From Fidelibacterota bacterium (lineage in GTDB: Bacteria > Fidelibacterota > Marinisomatia > Marinisomatales > UBA1611): a stretch of DNA of 64,000 nucleotides. The notes under the pieces were generated by a model, which saw only the letters and a list, made by a program, of their open reading frames with translations, was not told the DNA's origin and did not search any database. Position numbers and translations under genes: made by a program. Shown here piece by piece: positions 32,166-42,114 of this stretch. The DNA is taken from positions 1 to 64,000 of the forward strand of contig JABIHN010000041.1 of NCBI GenBank assembly GCA_018649625.1, written 5' to 3'. Position 1 is the first letter of the stretch; each line of letters begins with the position of its first letter.

Positions 32166-33209
32166 TTATAGATTTTCAGGACGAAGTTGACGAAGCTGTT
32201 TTCCCGCAATCCACATTTCTTGTTTATTAATTTCATCTAATTCCTTTTCCAACTCTACACGGTAATCAGATTTTGAATTAGATTCAATAGAGCGCCTTGC
32301 TTCTTCACCACTTAATACTTTTTGATAACACTCTTCAATAACAGGTTTTAGTGTATCTTTGAATTTCGGAGCCCAATCCAACGCACCACGCTGTGCTGTT
32401 GTAGAACAATTTGCATACATCCAATCCATACCATTTTCTGCTACCAATGGGTATAGACTCTGCAATGCTTCTTCAATGGTTTCATTATAGGCTTCAGATG
32501 GAGAGTGTCCATGCTCTCGCAAGACTTCATATTGCGCTAAAAATGCTCCTTGTAAAAGTCCCATTAACACACACCGTTCACCGGTTAAATCACTATGGAC
32601 TTCTTTAGAAAATGTTGTTTCAAATAAATGTCCAGAACCAATAGCAAATGCTGTTGAGACACATCGCTCTTTCGCTCTTCCTGTAAAATCTTGATGAATT
32701 GCGAATGAAGAATTAATTCCACGTCCTGCTTGGAAATGTGTACGAACCGTAAGTCCACTCCCCTTAGGTGCGACAAGAATAACATCAACATTCTCTGGTG
32801 GAATTATACCTGTGTCTTCATGAAAAACGATTCCGAATCCATGTGAAAAATAAAGAGCATCCCCTTCACTCAAATTTTCCTTTACCGTTGGCCAAGCTTG
32901 AATTTGTCCCGCATCTGATAGGAGAAATTGAATGATTGTCCCACGTTGAACAGCTTCTGCAATTTCAAATAAATTTTCACCATCAACCCATCCATCTTTC
33001 TCTGCTTTTTCCCAGCTGGATCCACGGCGTAAACCGAGTATAACATTAAATCCTTGATCACGCATGTTCATGCCTTGTCCATAACCTTGAGGTCCATATC
33101 CGAGAATCGCCGTTACTTCATTATTTAATATGGCTTTACATTTTTCTTGCGGATAATCTGACCGTTCAATAATCGTTTCAGAATGTCCGTTAATATTTAA
33201 TTCTTTCAT
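32166..33209 (-). CDS. ilvC: Ketol-acid reductoisomerase
   Basis: LGYGPQGYGQGMNMRDQGFNVILGLR; start chosen at MKELNINGH. Confidence 0.95.
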   Translation of the reverse strand: MKELNINGHSETIIERSDYPQEKCKAILNNEVTAILGYGPQGYGQGMNMRDQGFNVILGLRRGSSWEKAEKDGWVDGENLFEIAEAVQRGTIIQFLLSDAGQIQAWPTVKENLSEGDALYFSHGFGIVFHEDTGIIPPENVDVILVAPKGSGLTVRTHFQAGRGINSSFAIHQDFTGRAKERCVSTAFAIGSGHLFETTFSKEVHSDLTGERCVLMGLLQGAFLAQYEVLREHGHSPSEAYNETIEEALQSLYPLVAENGMDWMYANCSTTAQRGALDWAPKFKDTLKPVIEECYQKVLSGEEARRSIESNSKSDYRVELEKELDEINKQEMWIAGKQLRQLRPENL

Positions 33210-33241
33210 TTTATTTTTATACCTGTTTTTTTTTAACACTG

Positions 33242-33793
33242 TTAAAAAGAATCTAAAATTTGACCTGTTGCCCAATTTGGTTCTTTTTTTGTTAGTGATG
33301 GTTTATTTTCAAAAAAATTACCTGAAACCATTGCGACTTTACCTGATCGAACAATTTCTAGTATATCATATGCATCAAAGGATTGAATCGCCGATTCAAC
33401 ATCTTTTTCAGATCCAGTCAATTCAATAATAACTGCATTATCCTTTTCATCTATAATTTGATTATGTAATGATTCAACACTCTTTCTAATTTTGTCTAAA
33501 TCGTTTTTATGTACCGAAATTTTCAATAATGCGTATTCTCGAATATGACAATCTGTTTTAGTAGCATCAATGACATCATAAACATCATCTAGTTGACTTA
33601 AACTACTTACAACTATTTTTTGTTTTGTTTTATCTGGTTCATTCAATACAACAGTCATTCTCGTTATACCTTTCTTTTCTGTTTTACCAGCAACCAAACT
33701 TTCTATATTAAAATTTCGTTTACGAATATGGCTTGAAATCCGGTTTAGAACACCTGGTTCATCTTGCACAAAAACAATTAATGTTTGTTTCAT
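33242..33793 (-). CDS. ilvN: Acetolactate synthase small subunit, paralogue 2
   Basis: MKQTLIVFVQDEPGVLNRISSHIRKRNFNIESLVAGKTE ACT domain. Confidence 0.9.
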   Translation of the reverse strand: MKQTLIVFVQDEPGVLNRISSHIRKRNFNIESLVAGKTEKKGITRMTVVLNEPDKTKQKIVVSSLSQLDDVYDVIDATKTDCHIREYALLKISVHKNDLDKIRKSVESLHNQIIDEKDNAVIIELTGSEKDVESAIQSFDAYDILEIVRSGKVAMVSGNFFENKPSLTKKEPNWATGQILDSF

Positions 33794-33818
33794 GATTATT
33801 ATCCCCCGTTACAAATAT

Positions 33819-34382
33819 TTAATTTTGATAAGCAGTAATATGGTCCGGAGTCCATGATAAATCATCTGGTTCCGAATTTATTTTACTTGAGGAAACTTGG
33901 TGTGTTTTTCCTTTCCTCATGGCGATTTTTCCTGTTCGCATAATTTCCGTAATCTTGAAGTGCTTTAAAGATTCAATCAAATCATTAATTGCAGATTCTT
34001 CATCCATGGCTTCAACAATCGTTGATTCTGTGCCCATATCTACAATACGTGCACCAAATTTTTTAATGACTTCATTTAATTCATTTAATTGGCTAGGCCC
34101 TGATTCCATTTTTACCAAAATAGTTTCTCTTGAAATACACGGTAAGGATGAAACATCTTTTACTGCGATTACATTGACAAGTTTAAGCAAATTAAAATAA
34201 AGATTTCCTCGTTTATGGGAATCTGGTTCATTGGCTACAATTGTCATCCGACTCACACCAGGCATTTCACTTTTCCCTACTGATAAACTTTCAATATTAA
34301 AATTTCTACGCCTAAATAAACTTGCGACTCGATTTAAAACGCCCGGTTTATCTTCGACTAATGCAATTAGTGTTTGTTTCAT
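33819..34382 (-). CDS. ilvN: Acetolactate synthase small subunit, paralogue 1
   Basis: MKQTLIALVEDKPGVLNRVASLFRRRNFNIESLSVGKSE ACT domain. Confidence 0.93.
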   Translation of the reverse strand: MKQTLIALVEDKPGVLNRVASLFRRRNFNIESLSVGKSEMPGVSRMTIVANEPDSHKRGNLYFNLLKLVNVIAVKDVSSLPCISRETILVKMESGPSQLNELNEVIKKFGARIVDMGTESTIVEAMDEESAINDLIESLKHFKITEIMRTGKIAMRKGKTHQVSSSKINSEPDDLSWTPDHITAYQN

Positions 34383-36121
34383 AATACTGATTTCTCCTGA
34401 TTCTTTGTTTGTCCATTTTTGGGATGAGGGCGTTGAATCATTTCATGTAAACCAACACCTGCAGGAACCATGGGATAAACCATATCATGTTCCTCTACAA
34501 TAAATTCAATCAAACTTGGCCCTTTTGTTTTTTGAGACAGTTTCATAGTCGGAATAATATTATCTAACGAATCAACTCGATAGGCTGGAAGACCATATGC
34601 TTCAGCTAACTTCACAAAGTCGGGGCTGGAAATTGGTGTTTCTGCATATCGTGCATCATAAAAGAGCTCTTGCCATTGGCGAACCATTCCAAGATATCCA
34701 TTATTGATAATTGCAATATTGATATTCACATTTTCCTGCATTGCAGTGGCTAATTCCATGAGCATCATTTGAAAACTTCCATCTCCAACAATAACCCAAA
34801 TTTCTCTTTCTTTTTCATGGAAGCTTGCTCCAATAGCCGCAGGCAAACTAAAGCCCATTGTTCCTAGGCCTCCCGACGTAAGTAACGTTCGAGGCTCATC
34901 ATGCTGGTAATATTGAGCTTCAAGCATTTGGTGCTGTCCAACATCAGTCACAATAAGTGCTTTACCATCCGTGCCTTCCCATATTTCTCTAATAACCTGA
35001 GCGGCCATCAACCGTTCAGACTTAATATTTAAAATGTCCCTTACTTGGGAATCTTTATTCCAACTTGATATTGTTTCCACCCAATCTAATTTTTTGGAAG
35101 GTTGAATTAATGGATTTACTTGACGTAATACTGTCCCTAAATCTGCATGAACCGCTAAATCAACTAATACATTTTTATTAATTTCTGATGCATCTATTTC
35201 AATATGAATCTTTTTTGAGTTAGGAGAATAAGTCTTAAGCGTGCCTGTTACTCGGTCATCAAAACGCATACCACATGCAATCAATAAATCCGCGTCTTGA
35301 ATCGCATGATTCACCCAAGATTCACCGTGCATTCCCATCATACCCAAAACCAGTGGGTGACTATCAGGTACACCACCAATCCCAAGTAAAGTTGTGGCAA
35401 TGGGAATAGATGCTTTTTCAGCTAATTCCATAACTTCTTTACAAGCTCCAGATAATAATACACCATGACCGGCAAGAATAACTGGTTTTTTAGCAGCATT
35501 AACCATGTCTGCAAATTCTTGCAAATGTGACTCATTTGTTTCTGTTGGTGGATGATACCCTGGAAGACTTACCGGATCTGTTGGATAAATAAATTCCGTA
35601 GTTTCATTTTGAATGTCTTTAGGGATATCAACAAGGACCGGTCCTGGACGTCCAGTTCTTGCAACAAAAAAGGCTTCTCGAATCGTACTTGCTAACTTTT
35701 TTATGTCTGTAACAAGGTAACTATGTTTTGTCACAGGTATTGACGCGCCGGTGATATCAACTTCCTGAAATGCATCTGATCCAATTACACTTGATGATAC
35801 TTGCCCGGTAATACAAACCATTGGAGAAGAATCTAAAATCGCTGTAGCCATACCAGTAATCATATTGGTAGCTCCGGGTCCAGAAGTTGCTATTGCCACC
35901 CCGACTTTTCCACTAGACCTTGCATATCCATCAGCCATATGAGTTGCGCCTTGTTCATGCCGAACCAATACATGATGAACTTTATCTCGGTATTTATTTA
36001 AAGCATCATACGTAGGCAAAATGGCTCCACCAGGATAACCAAATACAACTTCGACTCCTTCTTTAATAAGTGACTCCCAAACAATTTCTGCACCTGTTAA
36101 TAATTTTGTTGATTGATTCAT
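34379..36121 (-). CDS. ilvB: Acetolactate synthase large subunit
   Basis: VFGYPGGAILPTYDAL; ThDP motif GDGSFQMMLMELATAMQENVNINIAIINN. Confidence 0.97.
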   Translation of the reverse strand: MNQSTKLLTGAEIVWESLIKEGVEVVFGYPGGAILPTYDALNKYRDKVHHVLVRHEQGATHMADGYARSSGKVGVAIATSGPGATNMITGMATAILDSSPMVCITGQVSSSVIGSDAFQEVDITGASIPVTKHSYLVTDIKKLASTIREAFFVARTGRPGPVLVDIPKDIQNETTEFIYPTDPVSLPGYHPPTETNESHLQEFADMVNAAKKPVILAGHGVLLSGACKEVMELAEKASIPIATTLLGIGGVPDSHPLVLGMMGMHGESWVNHAIQDADLLIACGMRFDDRVTGTLKTYSPNSKKIHIEIDASEINKNVLVDLAVHADLGTVLRQVNPLIQPSKKLDWVETISSWNKDSQVRDILNIKSERLMAAQVIREIWEGTDGKALIVTDVGQHQMLEAQYYQHDEPRTLLTSGGLGTMGFSLPAAIGASFHEKEREIWVIVGDGSFQMMLMELATAMQENVNINIAIINNGYLGMVRQWQELFYDARYAETPISSPDFVKLAEAYGLPAYRVDSLDNIIPTMKLSQKTKGPSLIEFIVEEHDMVYPMVPAGVGLHEMIQRPHPKNGQTKNQEKSVL

Positions 36122-36132
36122 AAGAATTCCTT

Positions 36133-37803
36133 TTATTTTAAAATTGCACCTGTATTTGCAGATGTAACCATTCGAGCATATCGCCCTAAATATCCATTTG
36201 TAATTTTTGGTTCAAATTTCGGAAGGTTATCTAACCTAGATTGAATTATTTCATCCGATAATTCTACCATTAATATTTTTTTAGAGATATCAACATGAAT
36301 AATATCCCCATTTTCTATTGCTGCGATTGGCCCTTTTTCAGCTGCTTCTGGGGAAATATGCCCAATACAGGCTCCACGCGTTCCACCTGAAAACCTTCCA
36401 TCAGTTATGAGTGCTACTTTATCTCCAAGCCCCATACCCATTATTGCACTCGTAGGAGATAACATTTCGGGCATACCAGGACCGCCCTTCGGTCCTTCAT
36501 ATCGAATAACCACTACATCCCCGACTTGCACTTCTTGATTCATTATACCTGAAAGAGCTTCTTCTTGAGATTCATAAATACGTGCTGGACCTGAATGAAC
36601 TAACATTTTAGAATCAACCGCTCCCGTTTTTACAATGGAACCATTTGGTGCTATATTTCCAAACAATACCGCTAAGCCACCTTCTTTTGAATATGGAGAT
36701 TGAACTGTTCGAATTACTGATTTATCCTTGATTTGTGCATTTGAAATATTTTCACCTAAGGTTTTTCCTGTAATAGTTGGAAGATTTAATTGCAATATAC
36801 CTTTCTTTTTAGATAACTCTCTTAATATTGCTGAAATACCCCCAGCGCGGTCCACATCTTCCATATGAACATCGGGAGTCGCTGGACTCACCTTACATAT
36901 ATAAGGTGTATTTTTTGAAATATCATTTAACTCTGAAAGATCAAAATCAATACCAGCTTCATGGGCGATTGCTAATGTATGTAGAACAGTATTTGTACTT
37001 CCACCCATTGCCATATCTAAAGCAAATGCATTTCTAATAGAATCTTTTGTAATGATATCTCTTGGATTGATGGCATTATTTACCATATTTAGTATTTTTT
37101 CCCCTGCTTGTTTAACTAACTCCAATCGACCTTCATCTACAGCTAAGACTGAGCCATTTCCGGGCAAAGCAATTCCCAAGGCTTCCATTAAACAATTCAT
37201 AGAGTTTGCGGTAAACATTCCAGAACAAGAGCCACAAGTAGGGCAACCTTCTTTCTCTAACTCCATTAATTCATCTTCAGATAACGTACCTACTTTAACC
37301 TGTCCAACACCTTCAAATACTGAAATCAAATCTACTTTTTTACCATTAACAATTCCCGCTTTCATAGGGCCACCAGAAACAAAAACAGTTGGGATATTTA
37401 TTCGAACAGCAGCCATCAGCATACCCGGAACAATTTTATCACAATTAGTAATACATAAAAGGCCGTCTAATCGATGGGCTTCAACTACTGTTTCTATAGA
37501 ATCAGCAATTAATTCACGACTTGGCAAAGAATATCGCATACCAATATGTCCCATTGCAATACCATCATCTACGCCAATAGTATTGAATTCAAAAGGGACT
37601 CCCCCAGCTTCACGAATAGCTTTTTTAGCAACTTTACCAAATTCTTGAAGATGGACATGACCTGGGATTAGGTCAATATAGGAATTTGCAATTCCAATGA
37701 ACGGACGTTCAAAATCTGATTCGTCCTGTATAACGCCAGTTGCCCGTAGCAAACTACGATGTGGAGCATGTTCAAAACCTTTTTTTATAGTATCTGATCT
37801 CAT
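36133..37803 (-). CDS. ilvD: Dihydroxy-acid dehydratase
   Basis: [31 protein letters not shown]. Confidence 0.98.
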   Translation of the reverse strand: MRSDTIKKGFEHAPHRSLLRATGVIQDESDFERPFIGIANSYIDLIPGHVHLQEFGKVAKKAIREAGGVPFEFNTIGVDDGIAMGHIGMRYSLPSRELIADSIETVVEAHRLDGLLCITNCDKIVPGMLMAAVRINIPTVFVSGGPMKAGIVNGKKVDLISVFEGVGQVKVGTLSEDELMELEKEGCPTCGSCSGMFTANSMNCLMEALGIALPGNGSVLAVDEGRLELVKQAGEKILNMVNNAINPRDIITKDSIRNAFALDMAMGGSTNTVLHTLAIAHEAGIDFDLSELNDISKNTPYICKVSPATPDVHMEDVDRAGGISAILRELSKKKGILQLNLPTITGKTLGENISNAQIKDKSVIRTVQSPYSKEGGLAVLFGNIAPNGSIVKTGAVDSKMLVHSGPARIYESQEEALSGIMNQEVQVGDVVVIRYEGPKGGPGMPEMLSPTSAIMGMGLGDKVALITDGRFSGGTRGACIGHISPEAAEKGPIAAIENGDIIHVDISKKILMVELSDEIIQSRLDNLPKFEPKITNGYLGRYARMVTSANTGAILK

Positions 37804-37943
37804 CTATTTTCTTATTCGTCCATATTTCATAAAAACACAAAGGCCAAATCAAACAAATTGTAAAAATAGGTAGGATAAGGGGATTTTTCGGGAGGAAGTT
37901 TCTCCGCTGTCATCTTCGCCTACTGTATTATTTAAATAATCTG

Positions 37944-38096
37944 TCAGACGATTTGGACAGCGAGTCCAATAATCACTAGAATCAGTAAATCAATAATCAG
38001 ATTGTTAATCTGCAGGAGATCAATATTAATATCAAATGTACGCGCACCTATTTGGCCGTGTACTTCTTGATTCATTTTTCTGTATTGATTTATCAT
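37944..38096 (-). CDS. Small Ile/Leu/Val-rich ORF (50 aa; alternative start at 38075 gives 43 aa); candidate leader peptide or single-TM microprotein
   Basis: Minus-strand translation MINQYRKMNQEVHGQIGARTFDINIDLLQINNLIIDLLILVIIGLAVQIV*; AAGG 9 nt upstream of start; not in ORF track. Confidence 0.45.
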   Translation of the reverse strand: MINQYRKMNQEVHGQIGARTFDINIDLLQINNLIIDLLILVIIGLAVQIV

Positions 38097-38185
38097 TTTA
38101 GCTAACCTTGTTCTCCATTATTGGAAAACTTGGTCGAAATTTTACCCGAAAATTAAGATAGTTCCAATATATTTATCAATTAATA

Positions 38186-39775
38186 TTATTCTTGATAATT
38201 ATCTAATTCTCGTGCGGATGGATCAATTGCATCAGTCCATTTTGGCATCCAAAAATGTGGAATTAATTTTTCATGACCTCCAAAATAAGATTCAAATACC
38301 TTACGGTAATAATAGCTCTCTTTTAGAAGAGGGACACAATGGTTCATATTTGAACTCTCCTTATAAAATTCATAATTTGAGATTTTAGCATCAACAAAAC
38401 CTTGTATAATATGATGCCACGATTTCTTTTTTGCACTGACACCATCAGAAAATGCACATTTACGACGCCAAAGGACATCATTAGGCAGGAGTCCTTGATT
38501 ATCAAATGATTTTCGTAATAAATATTTTTCTAATCGATTAATACCGTCAAACTGTTTTAACTCAGCCGGGATAGAGAGATAGTATTTCACAAACGCTTTA
38601 TCTAGAAATGGCGTCCTAGCTTCTAAACCATTTGAACTAATACTTCGATCCGATCTTAAAACATCAAAATAATGAATTTCTTTTAAAAGCCGTTCACTTT
38701 CACTTTGCAATGCCAATGAATTTGGTGCGTTTTTTAAATAAACATAACCACAACATGCTTCATCTGCACCGTCTCCGTTAAAAATAACTTTACAATCCGA
38801 ATTTTCTGAAATGTATTTTGAAACAAGATAATTTCCAACACTGGCTCTCACGGTCGTTGTATCATAAGATTCAATAGCGTAAATAACTTTATCTATCGCA
38901 TTCAAAAAGTCATCTTCTGACACTTCAATTTGATGATGTTTAGTTCCTAAGTGATCAGCTACTGTTTGAGCATATTTAAGATCTATACTTCCCGGAAGCC
39001 CAATAGAAAATGTATTAAGTTTTGGACCGTCATAATATTTATTTACAAGGGCAGAAATCAAGCTTGAATCCAACCCTCCAGACAATAGACATCCAATTTC
39101 ACGTTCTGCCATTAATCGTTTTTGAACAGCATCTGTTAATAATAATTGAATTTTATTGCAAATATCTTCTTCGGTTTTTTCCTGATTTCGCATTCCATTA
39201 TAGTGAAAATAGGAATTGAACTTATTTGGCGACTTGGAATGCCACCAAGCTCCAGGTGGAAATGGCGAAATGTCCTTGCAATACTTTATTAATGGCTTTG
39301 CTTCTGAAGCTATCATGATTTCTTCTCCATCGTAGCCAATAAATCCGGGACGAACTCCCATAGGATCCCTACCTGCAGTTATTTCGCATTTACTTGAATC
39401 ATAAATCACAAACATAAATACACCATCGAGTTCAGCGATTGTTTTTTCAATTCCGAATTTTTCAAACATCAGTAAAATTATTTCACAATCTGATCCCGTA
39501 ACCAAATCTAATTTATATTTTTTGGCTAATTTTAGATAGTTATAAATTTCACCGTTACAAATCATTGTTAATGAATCATTTTTAGGATGTCTCATAGGCT
39601 GATTACCAGTAACAGACATTCCCATAATAGCTAACCGGTGAAACCCAAATAAAATATTATCCGCAAGTTTTTCATGTTGTGTATTATCTGGTCCACGATA
39701 AGAAATTAAGCCTATATCATCTTCCAGTGCTTCCTGTGAATGTTTTGTCCCTTTATAAAAATAAATACCACACAT
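38186..39775 (-). CDS. asnB: Asparagine synthetase (glutamine-hydrolysing)
   Basis: MCGIYFYKGT class-II amidotransferase N-term; GCLLSGGLDSSLIS PP-loop. Confidence 0.93.
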   Translation of the reverse strand: MCGIYFYKGTKHSQEALEDDIGLISYRGPDNTQHEKLADNILFGFHRLAIMGMSVTGNQPMRHPKNDSLTMICNGEIYNYLKLAKKYKLDLVTGSDCEIILLMFEKFGIEKTIAELDGVFMFVIYDSSKCEITAGRDPMGVRPGFIGYDGEEIMIASEAKPLIKYCKDISPFPPGAWWHSKSPNKFNSYFHYNGMRNQEKTEEDICNKIQLLLTDAVQKRLMAEREIGCLLSGGLDSSLISALVNKYYDGPKLNTFSIGLPGSIDLKYAQTVADHLGTKHHQIEVSEDDFLNAIDKVIYAIESYDTTTVRASVGNYLVSKYISENSDCKVIFNGDGADEACCGYVYLKNAPNSLALQSESERLLKEIHYFDVLRSDRSISSNGLEARTPFLDKAFVKYYLSIPAELKQFDGINRLEKYLLRKSFDNQGLLPNDVLWRRKCAFSDGVSAKKKSWHHIIQGFVDAKISNYEFYKESSNMNHCVPLLKESYYYRKVFESYFGGHEKLIPHFWMPKWTDAIDPSARELDNYQE

Positions 39776-39796
39776 ATCGTTTCCTTTTTAATTGAT

Positions 39797-39830
39797 AAAA
39801 AAAAACCCCCAAGAATTAAATTCTTGGGGG
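39797..39830 (-). terminator. Attenuator terminator upstream of asnB
   Basis: Minus strand: CCCCCAAGAAT-tta-ATTCTTGGGGG then 9 U; 21 nt before asnB start. Confidence 0.93.
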
Positions 39831-39838
39831 TTTTTTTA

Positions 39839-39873
39839 AAAGCTTAACCTTATGGTTACAAAGCTTTACCCCC
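39839..39873 (-). promoter_or_regulatory. Antiterminator 5' portion of asn attenuator
   Basis: Minus strand GGGGGTAAAGCTTtgtAACCataaGGTTAAGCTTTtaaaaaaaCCCCC: GGGGG (39869-39873) can pair with CCCCC (39826-39830), enclosing the AAAGCTT/AAGCTTT stem. Confidence 0.7.
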
Positions 39874-39963
39874 ACTTATATTATTATTATTATTATTAAA
39901 TAAAGTGTTAAATTGATCCAAATTATTGGATTGCTTTCGCCATAAAATATTTTGTAATTCCAT
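39856..39963 (-). CDS. Asparagine-rich leader peptide (35 aa) of asnB attenuator
   Basis: Codon-by-codon minus-strand translation MELQNILWRKQSNNLDQFNTLFNNNNNNISGGKAL*; 10 Asn of 35 including six consecutive. Confidence 0.85.
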   Translation of the reverse strand: MELQNILWRKQSNNLDQFNTLFNNNNNNISGGKAL

Positions 39964-39968
39964 GGCTA

Positions 39969-39997
39969 ATCTTATGGATAAATCTTATGGATACCAA
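39969..39997 (-). promoter_or_regulatory. Candidate sigma70-like promoter for asnB leader
   Basis: TTGGTA - 17 nt - TAAGAT, 5 nt before leader ATG. Confidence 0.35.
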
Positions 39998-40017
39998 TAC
40001 CCATCATTACCCTTTTT

Positions 40018-40827
40018 TTATGATTTCTTAATTATATCTTCAATCTTATTTGCAGAACGAACAATTGCTCGAATCATAGCAGAGCTGAAACCTTGATGTT
40101 CCATTTCATTTAATCCTGAAATAGTTATGCCTTTTGGAGTTGTCACCTTATCAATCTCTGATTCAGGATGCATTTTAGAATTTATTGTTAAAGATGCAGC
40201 TCCTCGAGCTGTTTGAGCCGCAAGTAAGATTGCTTCTTCAGCATGGAACCCAATTTCTGTTCCACCTTGAGATGCTGCACGGACTGCCCTAAGAAAGAAT
40301 GCTAACCCAGACCCACATAATGCTGTGGCAGGAGCAATTAAATCCTCTTTTACAATTAGCGTTTGCCCTAATTGATCAAATATTTTTTTTACTGCTTCTA
40401 AGGAATGAGTATCTTTATCTAAGGATGCTATACATGTCATGGATTCACAAATAGCTACTGCTATATTAGGCATAACTCTAACAATTGGTATTTGTTGACC
40501 AACAATAGATTTAATTTTATTGATTGAAATCCCTGTCATTGTCGAGATTAAGATATGTTTTTTGGAATCCAACTCTTCCTTAAAAGATGTAAGCACTTGC
40601 TCAGCATCTTGTGGTCCTACACATACAATAACCAAATCACTCATTTTTACAGCAAACGAATTATTATCAGTTACTTGAATTCCCAGAGTTTTAAATGCAT
40701 TTATTTCTGAAAGATTTCGACGAGTTAATACCAGATTCTCTGAAGAAAAAGAATCAGACTTCACTAAGCCATGAGCAATCGCTTTCCCAAGATTTCCTGC
40801 GCCAATAATTGATATTTTAGTTTTCAT
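40018..40827 (-). CDS. proC: Pyrroline-5-carboxylate reductase
   Basis: IIGAGNLGKAIAHGL; VRVMPNIAVAICESMTCI; TTPKGITISGLNEME. Confidence 0.93.
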   Translation of the reverse strand: MKTKISIIGAGNLGKAIAHGLVKSDSFSSENLVLTRRNLSEINAFKTLGIQVTDNNSFAVKMSDLVIVCVGPQDAEQVLTSFKEELDSKKHILISTMTGISINKIKSIVGQQIPIVRVMPNIAVAICESMTCIASLDKDTHSLEAVKKIFDQLGQTLIVKEDLIAPATALCGSGLAFFLRAVRAASQGGTEIGFHAEEAILLAAQTARGAASLTINSKMHPESEIDKVTTPKGITISGLNEMEHQGFSSAMIRAIVRSANKIEDIIKKS

Positions 40828-40869
40828 ATTTATGTTCCTAAATAATAGTTGTTAATTACATTTATTATA

Positions 40870-42111
40870 TCAAACTCTTATTTGTCCATTCCCAATTACG
40901 ACAAATTTTGTTGTAGTTAATTCTCGCAAACCCATAGGTCCGAATGAATGTAATTTTGTAGTACTAATTCCTATTTCAGCACCTAAACCCAATTCGCCAC
41001 CATCGTTAAAACGAGTAGACGCATTTACAATGATTGCAGAACTATCCAACGCCTGAATGAATGTATCAATGGATTTTTCATCCTGACTAACAATCCCTTC
41101 TGTATGTTGGCTTGTAAATTGCTGAATGTGACTAATGGCATGGTCTAAGTCATCAACTACTTTAATAGCTAAAATTAAGTTAAGGAATTCTGTGTCATAA
41201 TCAATATTAGTTGCGGGCTTAACATTATCAGAATATGATTGGGTAATCTCACACCCGCGAATTTCCACATTTTCATTATTTAAACTATCAATCATTATTG
41301 GTAAAAATGAATCAGCGATATTATGATGTACCAATAATGTTTCTAATGCATTGCAAACACCGGGTCGCTGTACTTTTCCATTCATCACGATAGCAATCGC
41401 TTTGTCAATATCTGCAGATTCATCGACAAACACATGACAATTCCCTTTGTAGTGTGCAATAACTGGTACTGTAGCTATAGAATAAATATGTCGAATAAGA
41501 CCTTCTCCACCTCTGGGAATAATTACATCCAATACATCATTCATTTTTGCCATTTCATCAACATTTGCACGGTCTGTATTTGGGGCAATATCTATTGCAT
41601 GTTCAAGGTTATGATTTTTTAATACACTTTTTAATATTTTAACTAAAATAGTATTCGAATGAAAAGCTTCAGACCCACCGCGGAGTAATAGTCCATTCCC
41701 TGCATAAAAACAGAGAGATGCAGCTTCAACTGTTACATTTGGTCTTGATTCATATATGACCCCAATGACACCTAGCGGTATTCTTCGACGTTGAACTTGT
41801 AGCCCATTTGGCCTTGAATAATCTTCAGTGATTTCGCCAACCGGGTCTTGGAGAGTTGCAACTTCTTTAACACTATCAGACATTGATTCAATTCTATTTT
41901 TATTCAATCGTAATCTATCAATCATAGCAGAAGAAAGCCCATTCCTTTTCCCTTCTTCTAGGTCAAGTAGGTTTGCAGATATAATTATATCAATATTGCC
42001 ATTGATTGCATCTGCCATTTCTCTTAAAATAGTTTGTTTTTGACTTGTCGATATTGTGGGTAGAACTAAACTTTCTTTTTTAATTCTTGCACCAATTTCT
42101 TTTAAACTCAT
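40870..42111 (-). CDS. proA: Glutamate-5-semialdehyde dehydrogenase (gamma-glutamyl phosphate reductase)
   Basis: RRIPLGVIGVIYESRPNVTVEAASLC; RFNDGGELGLGAEIGISTTKLHSFGPMGL. Confidence 0.97.
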   Translation of the reverse strand: MSLKEIGARIKKESLVLPTISTSQKQTILREMADAINGNIDIIISANLLDLEEGKRNGLSSAMIDRLRLNKNRIESMSDSVKEVATLQDPVGEITEDYSRPNGLQVQRRRIPLGVIGVIYESRPNVTVEAASLCFYAGNGLLLRGGSEAFHSNTILVKILKSVLKNHNLEHAIDIAPNTDRANVDEMAKMNDVLDVIIPRGGEGLIRHIYSIATVPVIAHYKGNCHVFVDESADIDKAIAIVMNGKVQRPGVCNALETLLVHHNIADSFLPIMIDSLNNENVEIRGCEITQSYSDNVKPATNIDYDTEFLNLILAIKVVDDLDHAISHIQQFTSQHTEGIVSQDEKSIDTFIQALDSSAIIVNASTRFNDGGELGLGAEIGISTTKLHSFGPMGLRELTTTKFVVIGNGQIRV

Positions 42112-42114
42112 TTT

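Noticed and set aside
33210-33275. N-terminal extension of ilvC (MGNRSNFRFFLTVLKKNRYKN)
   Set aside because: Overlaps the ilvN stop region and lacks homology; MKELNINGH is the likely start.
37052-37648. 198-aa ORF on plus strand
   Set aside because: Fully antisense to ilvD, whose protein motifs are unambiguous; low-complexity antisense translation.
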